Source: Streptomyces inusitatus (lineage in GTDB: Bacteria > Actinomycetota > Actinomycetes > Streptomycetales > Streptomycetaceae). From it: DNA of 45,146 bases. Shown here in pieces: positions 41,744-45,146 of this stretch. Within the stretch, counting starts at the first letter, position 1. The number at the start of each line of letters is the position of its first letter. Under the pieces are notes generated by a model, which saw nothing but the letters and a program-made list of their open reading frames with translations, did not search any database and had not been told where the DNA came from. A program made the translations under genes and the position numbers. Location: positions 1 to 45,146 of the forward strand of contig NZ_BMWG01000010.1 in NCBI RefSeq assembly GCF_014651115.1. The letters run 5' to 3'.

Positions 41744-42700
41744 ATGAATCCGTCGACCCCTGTCGACGTACCCGATGTGCCCGACGTACCAGACGTACCC
41801 GACGCGTTCGTCGCGTCGTACCTCCGGAACAACCCGTCCGGCCGGACCTGGATCGCCGCGCTGCCCGCGCTGGCGGCGGAGTTCCTGGACCGCTGGAGCC
41901 TGCGCCCGGACGGCCCCCCGGGGCACGGGATGGCCTCTCTGGTGCTGCCGGTGACCCGCGCGGACGGCACGGGAGCGGCGCTGAAGCTCCAGAAGGCCAA
42001 GGAGGAGAACGCGGGGGCCGCGAGCGGCCTGCGGACATGGAACGGCGACGGAATGGTGCGTCTGCTGGAGCACGATCCCGAGTCCGGGACCATGCTGCTG
42101 GAGCGGCTGGACGCGAGCCGCCCGCTGTCGGCGGTGGCCGACGACTCGGCCGCCATGGGGATTCTCGCGGAGCTGCTGGCGCGCCTGGTCGCCGTGGAGG
42201 CGCCGCCGGGGCTGCGGCGGCTGTCCGACATCGCCGCGGCCATGCTCGACGAGACGCCGCGCGCGGTGCGGGCGCTGCGCGACCCGGCGGAGCGGCGGCT
42301 GGTGCGCAGCTGCGCGTCCGCCGTGGCCGAGCTGATCGGCGAGTCCGGGGACCGGCTGCTCCACTGGGATCTGCACTACGGCAATGTCCTCGCCGGCCGG
42401 CGGGAGCCGTGGCTGGCCATCGACCCCGAACCGCTGGCCGGTGACCCCGGGTTCGAGCTGTGGCCCGCGCTGGACAGCCGGTGGGAGGAGACGGTGGTGC
42501 CCGGCGGGGTGAGCCGCACGGTGCTCCGCCGCTTCGACCTGCTCACCGAGGTGCTCGGGCTGGACCGGCGGCGGGCGATCGGCTGGACGCTCGGCCGCGT
42601 ACTGCAGAACGCCCTGTGGGACGTGGAGGACGGCAAGGCGGCGCTGGAGCCCGCGCAGGTCGCCCTGGCCGGAGTCCTGCTGGAGCGCGAGAGGCGGTGA
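41744..42700 (+). CDS. APH(6)/hydroxyurea-phosphotransferase-type antibiotic kinase
   Basis: 318 aa. Aminoglycoside-phosphotransferase fold: K81 in AALKLQKAKEENAG (ATP-binding lysine and following Glu), the Brenner motif HWDLHYGNVL (207-216) with the catalytic Asp209, and IDPEPLAGDPGFELW with metal-binding Asp227. This last motif set fits the APH(6)/hydroxyurea kinase group, which phosphorylates streptomycin-like compounds or hydroxyurea. The N-terminus carries a VPD repeat (about 9-20) from a 9-bp-type DNA repeat at 41764-41800. ATG at 41744 with GAAGGAG upstream. The real substrate is unknown; many chromosomal members are not resistance genes in practice. Confidence 0.85.
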   Translation: MNPSTPVDVPDVPDVPDVPDAFVASYLRNNPSGRTWIAALPALAAEFLDRWSLRPDGPPGHGMASLVLPVTRADGTGAALKLQKAKEENAGAASGLRTWNGDGMVRLLEHDPESGTMLLERLDASRPLSAVADDSAAMGILAELLARLVAVEAPPGLRRLSDIAAAMLDETPRAVRALRDPAERRLVRSCASAVAELIGESGDRLLHWDLHYGNVLAGRREPWLAIDPEPLAGDPGFELWPALDSRWEETVVPGGVSRTVLRRFDLLTEVLGLDRRRAIGWTLGRVLQNALWDVEDGKAALEPAQVALAGVLLERERR

Positions 42701-42748
42701 TGAGCCGGTGCGGCCTGTGCGGCCGGTGAGCGGATGAGCCGGTGACGG

Positions 42749-42792
42749 CCCGGCGGCCGGGATCCGCTCGGGGAGCGATCCAGGCCGCCGGG
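42749..42792. terminator. Bidirectional terminator between the kinase and PhoX genes
   Basis: Perfect 10-bp arms CCCGGCGGCC and GGCCGCCGGG enclose a second stem (GGATC-CGCTC against GAGCG-ATCC). It sits in the 123-bp gap between convergent genes. Confidence 0.8.
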
Positions 42793-42823
42793 TGTCCGTG
42801 CACCGGGCTGGGGCGGGTGCGGG

Positions 42824-44878
42824 TCAGACGCCGATGTCGCGGCCGTCCTCGCGCCAGACGGCGACCACGGCGGGCCGCACCAGCTTGCCCGGCCCGTCCG
42901 GCCAGGTGCTGCCGGGCAGTTCGACGGAGGCTCCGTCCACCTCGCCGGGGTGCTGGACCGCGACGACCACCCTGCGGTCCTGGACGATGGGACCGCAGGT
43001 CTCGGCCCCCACGGGCACGCTCAGGAACTGCTTCAGCTCACCGCGCCGCTCGCCCCGGGTGGCGACCCCGAAGAGCCCGTCGTTGGAGCCGAGCTTGTTG
43101 CCGTCGGTGGAGATCCACAGATTGCCGTGCGGGTCGAAGGTCACATTGTCCGGGCAGGAGATGGGGCTGACTCTCTCCTTGGGGAAGCCCGCGAAGTAGG
43201 TGGCCGGGTCGGCCGGGTCGCCCGCGACCAGGAAGAGCCGCCAGGCGAAGGTCGTGCTCGACGGGTCGTTGCGGTCCTCCATCAGCTCCAGGATCTGGCC
43301 GTGCTTGTTGAGGTTGCGCGGATTGGCCTCGTCCGCGCCGGGCTTGCCGGGCTTGCCCCGGTCGGTGTTGTTGGTGAGCGCCACATAGACCCGGCCGGTG
43401 CGCGGCGAGGGCTCGACGTCCTCCGGGCGGTCCATCTTGGTCGCGCCGACCTTGTCGGCGGCGAGGCGGGTGAAGACGTACACCTCGTCGGCGGTCATCC
43501 CCGGCACATGGGAGACATCGCCGGTGGCCAGCGGGATCCAGACGCCGGAGCCGTCGAACTCGCCGTCGTCCGGGAGCCTGCCCGAGCCGTCGATGGCCTC
43601 CGGGCTGTCGCCGGTGAGCTTGGCGACGTACAGCGTGCCCTCGTCCAGCAGGGTGAGGTTGTGCCGGCGCGCCGCGCGCGAGTGCCCCTGACGCATGCGC
43701 TTGGAGGAGACGAACTTGTAGAGGTATTCAAAGCGTTCGTCGTCGCCCGTGTAGACCGCCGGGCGGCCGTCGGCGGTGAGCCGGGGCTCCGCGCCCTCGT
43801 GCTTGAGACGGCCGAGCGCGGTGTGCTTGCGGGGGGTGGAGTCGGGGTCGTACGGGTCGAGCTCGACCACCCAGCCGTGGCGGTGCGGCTCATTGGGCTC
43901 CAGCGCCACGTCGAAGCGCCGGTCGAACCGCTCCCACTTGCGCTCGGTGACCCCGGTGGGGAGGCCGTAGCGGCGGTCGGTGGCGCGGGTGCCGTTGGCG
44001 AAGTACTGGTTGATGTTCTCCTCGCCGTGGAGGGTGGTGCCCCAGGGGGTGGTGCCGCCCGCGCAGTTGTTGAAGGTGCCCAGCACCTTGGTCCCGGTGG
44101 GGTCGGCCGAGGTGGTGAGCAGCGGGCTGCCGGCCGCCGGTCCGGTGACCTCGAACTCGGTCGTCGCGGTGATGCGGCGGTTGAGACGGTGGCGTACGAC
44201 GGGGGTGAGCCTGCCGGTGCCGCGCTCCTCCTGGACCACGACGACGGAGAGCCCGTGTCCGGCCCAGCCGATCTCCACCTGTTCCCGGGTGGGGTTCTCG
44301 GGGTCGTAGCCGCGGAACATCAGCTGCTCGCTGGTGTACTCGTGGTTGGCGACCATGACCTGCCGGCCCCGCTCGCCCGGCAGGGGCAGGAGGGAGAGGA
44401 AGTCGTTGTTGTAGCCGAACTGCCCCTCCTGGGCCTTCGCGGTCTGGTTCTCCGCGTCGAAGGCGGGCGCGCCGCGCAGGATGGGGTCGCCCCAGCGGAT
44501 CACCACCCCCTGGGCGTGTCCGGCGGGGACGGTGACCGCGTCGTTCACATTGGGGGGTACGGGGGTGAACCGCAGGCCCCTCGCTCCGTCGGGGCGGCCG
44601 TGGCCCCGGCCCGCGACCGGGGCGGCGTGCGCCTGGGCCCCGGTGCCCGGGACGGCGGTCAGGGCGGTGCCGGCGGCGGTCGCCACGGTCACCAGGGCGG
44701 TGGCCCGCACCACCGAACGGCGGGAGACGGCCGCGGCGATGATGTCGCCCGCGTACTCGTTGTCGCTGGTGTTCGGCACCTCCATGAAGCAGGCGTCGCC
44801 ACAGCGGTAGCGACAGGTGAGGGCGGAACGTCCGCCCGCGTGCGGCTTGGTGCTCAAGAACGGCAGCAGACTGCGCAC
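42824..44878 (-). CDS. PhoX-family alkaline phosphatase (DUF839), TAT-exported
   Basis: 684 aa, usual for calcium/iron-dependent PhoX-type phosphatases, which release phosphate from organic esters outside the cell. A TAT signal is visible at SRRSVVRATALVTVATAAGTALTAV (about 52-76), preceded by an N-terminal extension of about 50 residues, as in many actinobacterial members. Family landmarks: VMVANHEYTSEQLM, FNNCAGGTTPWGTTLHGEENINQYF (the conserved Cys and the TxxxxE(E) metal region), YVALTNNTDR and DNVTFDPHGNLWISTDG. GTG start at 44878 with GAGGAGGAG about 8 bases upstream. No clear PHO box was found in the 268 bp to the window edge. Confidence 0.92.
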   Translation of the reverse strand: MRSLLPFLSTKPHAGGRSALTCRYRCGDACFMEVPNTSDNEYAGDIIAAAVSRRSVVRATALVTVATAAGTALTAVPGTGAQAHAAPVAGRGHGRPDGARGLRFTPVPPNVNDAVTVPAGHAQGVVIRWGDPILRGAPAFDAENQTAKAQEGQFGYNNDFLSLLPLPGERGRQVMVANHEYTSEQLMFRGYDPENPTREQVEIGWAGHGLSVVVVQEERGTGRLTPVVRHRLNRRITATTEFEVTGPAAGSPLLTTSADPTGTKVLGTFNNCAGGTTPWGTTLHGEENINQYFANGTRATDRRYGLPTGVTERKWERFDRRFDVALEPNEPHRHGWVVELDPYDPDSTPRKHTALGRLKHEGAEPRLTADGRPAVYTGDDERFEYLYKFVSSKRMRQGHSRAARRHNLTLLDEGTLYVAKLTGDSPEAIDGSGRLPDDGEFDGSGVWIPLATGDVSHVPGMTADEVYVFTRLAADKVGATKMDRPEDVEPSPRTGRVYVALTNNTDRGKPGKPGADEANPRNLNKHGQILELMEDRNDPSSTTFAWRLFLVAGDPADPATYFAGFPKERVSPISCPDNVTFDPHGNLWISTDGNKLGSNDGLFGVATRGERRGELKQFLSVPVGAETCGPIVQDRRVVVAVQHPGEVDGASVELPGSTWPDGPGKLVRPAVVAVWREDGRDIGV

Positions 44879-45042
44879 TGTGTGCTCCTCCTCCGGCGCT
44901 CTCGCGCCGACAGAATCTCTCTGGCATTTCTCCCGCCGGCCGTCACGGGGACGACCGGCCTTACCGCACGAAAGTCTTCATTCTTTCCGACCGGTTCCCG
45001 CAGCCGACGGGCGGGCGTCCCCGGAGCCCGTCGGCGAACTCC

Positions 45043-45073
45043 CGGCGGGGGGGGACGAGGTCCCCCCCGCCCG
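45043..45073. terminator. GC-rich hairpin near the right edge
   Basis: GGCGGGGGGGGAC and GTCCCCCCCGCC form a long G-C stem with a 3-nt loop and one unpaired G. It lies about 165 bp upstream of PhoX, so it probably ends a gene outside the window. Confidence 0.5.
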
Positions 45074-45146
45074 GCGCTCCCGTGTCTACCGCCGGAACAC
45101 GCCGAGGCCCCGCCACCCGGGAAGGGGGGTGGGCCCCCGTAGGAGG

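Noticed and set aside
44879..45146. PHO box upstream of the PhoX gene
   Set aside because: I looked for direct repeats of the GTTCACC type and found no convincing pair before the window edge.

Overview
This 45 kb window is very GC-rich and its codon third positions are almost all G or C. Together with TAT and lipoprotein signals, PadR and TetR regulators, a tripeptidyl-aminopeptidase, DtxR/IdeR-type iron boxes and a PhoX phosphatase, this points to a Streptomyces or close actinomycete chromosome. No rRNA, tRNA, CRISPR array or replication origin was seen.

Layout. 1-243: N-terminus of an NRPS running off the left edge, starting with a carrier domain. 244-5684: mostly unrelated genes (GNAT acetyltransferase, secreted tripeptidyl-aminopeptidase, a PadR regulator followed by a glycosidase-like gene broken by a 158-bp MITE-like element, and a divergent TetR regulator). 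5752-37481: a siderophore locus. 37553-39672: ferredoxin, cytochrome P450 and a divergent TetR regulator. 39844-44878: small secreted protein, DUF3626-like protein, lipoprotein, APH(6)-type kinase and TAT-exported PhoX phosphatase.

The siderophore locus. A minus-strand operon (32331 to 8176) starts behind an iron box. In order it encodes a very short MbtH-like protein, an MbtI-type salicylate synthase, an ArCP-Cy-A-PCP NRPS, a salicyl-AMP ligase, and three NRPSs with layouts C-A-PCP-E, C-A-PCP-E and C-A-PCP-C-A-PCP-R. Four junctions overlap by ATGA. By colinearity and A-domain codes read by eye, the expected chain is salicyl-azoline, then an Asn-like residue (D), Thr (D-allo), Ser and an unassigned fifth residue, released by a terminal reductase as aldehyde or alcohol. 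A SyrP/AsnO-like dioxygenase (6681 to 5752) may hydroxylate the Asn-like residue. Uptake and export parts are a TAT siderophore-binding lipoprotein (7083-8111), two FecCD permeases, an ATPase (35793 to 32569) and an MFS exporter (35994-37481). Five iron boxes sit in front of the five transcription units, so the locus looks like one iron-repressed regulon.

Most notable points: the salicylate-azoline pentapeptide assembly line ending in a reductase, the fifth A-domain code, the MbtH-like protein that lacks the family's central segment, and a transposon-like insertion whose removal exactly restores the interrupted gene.
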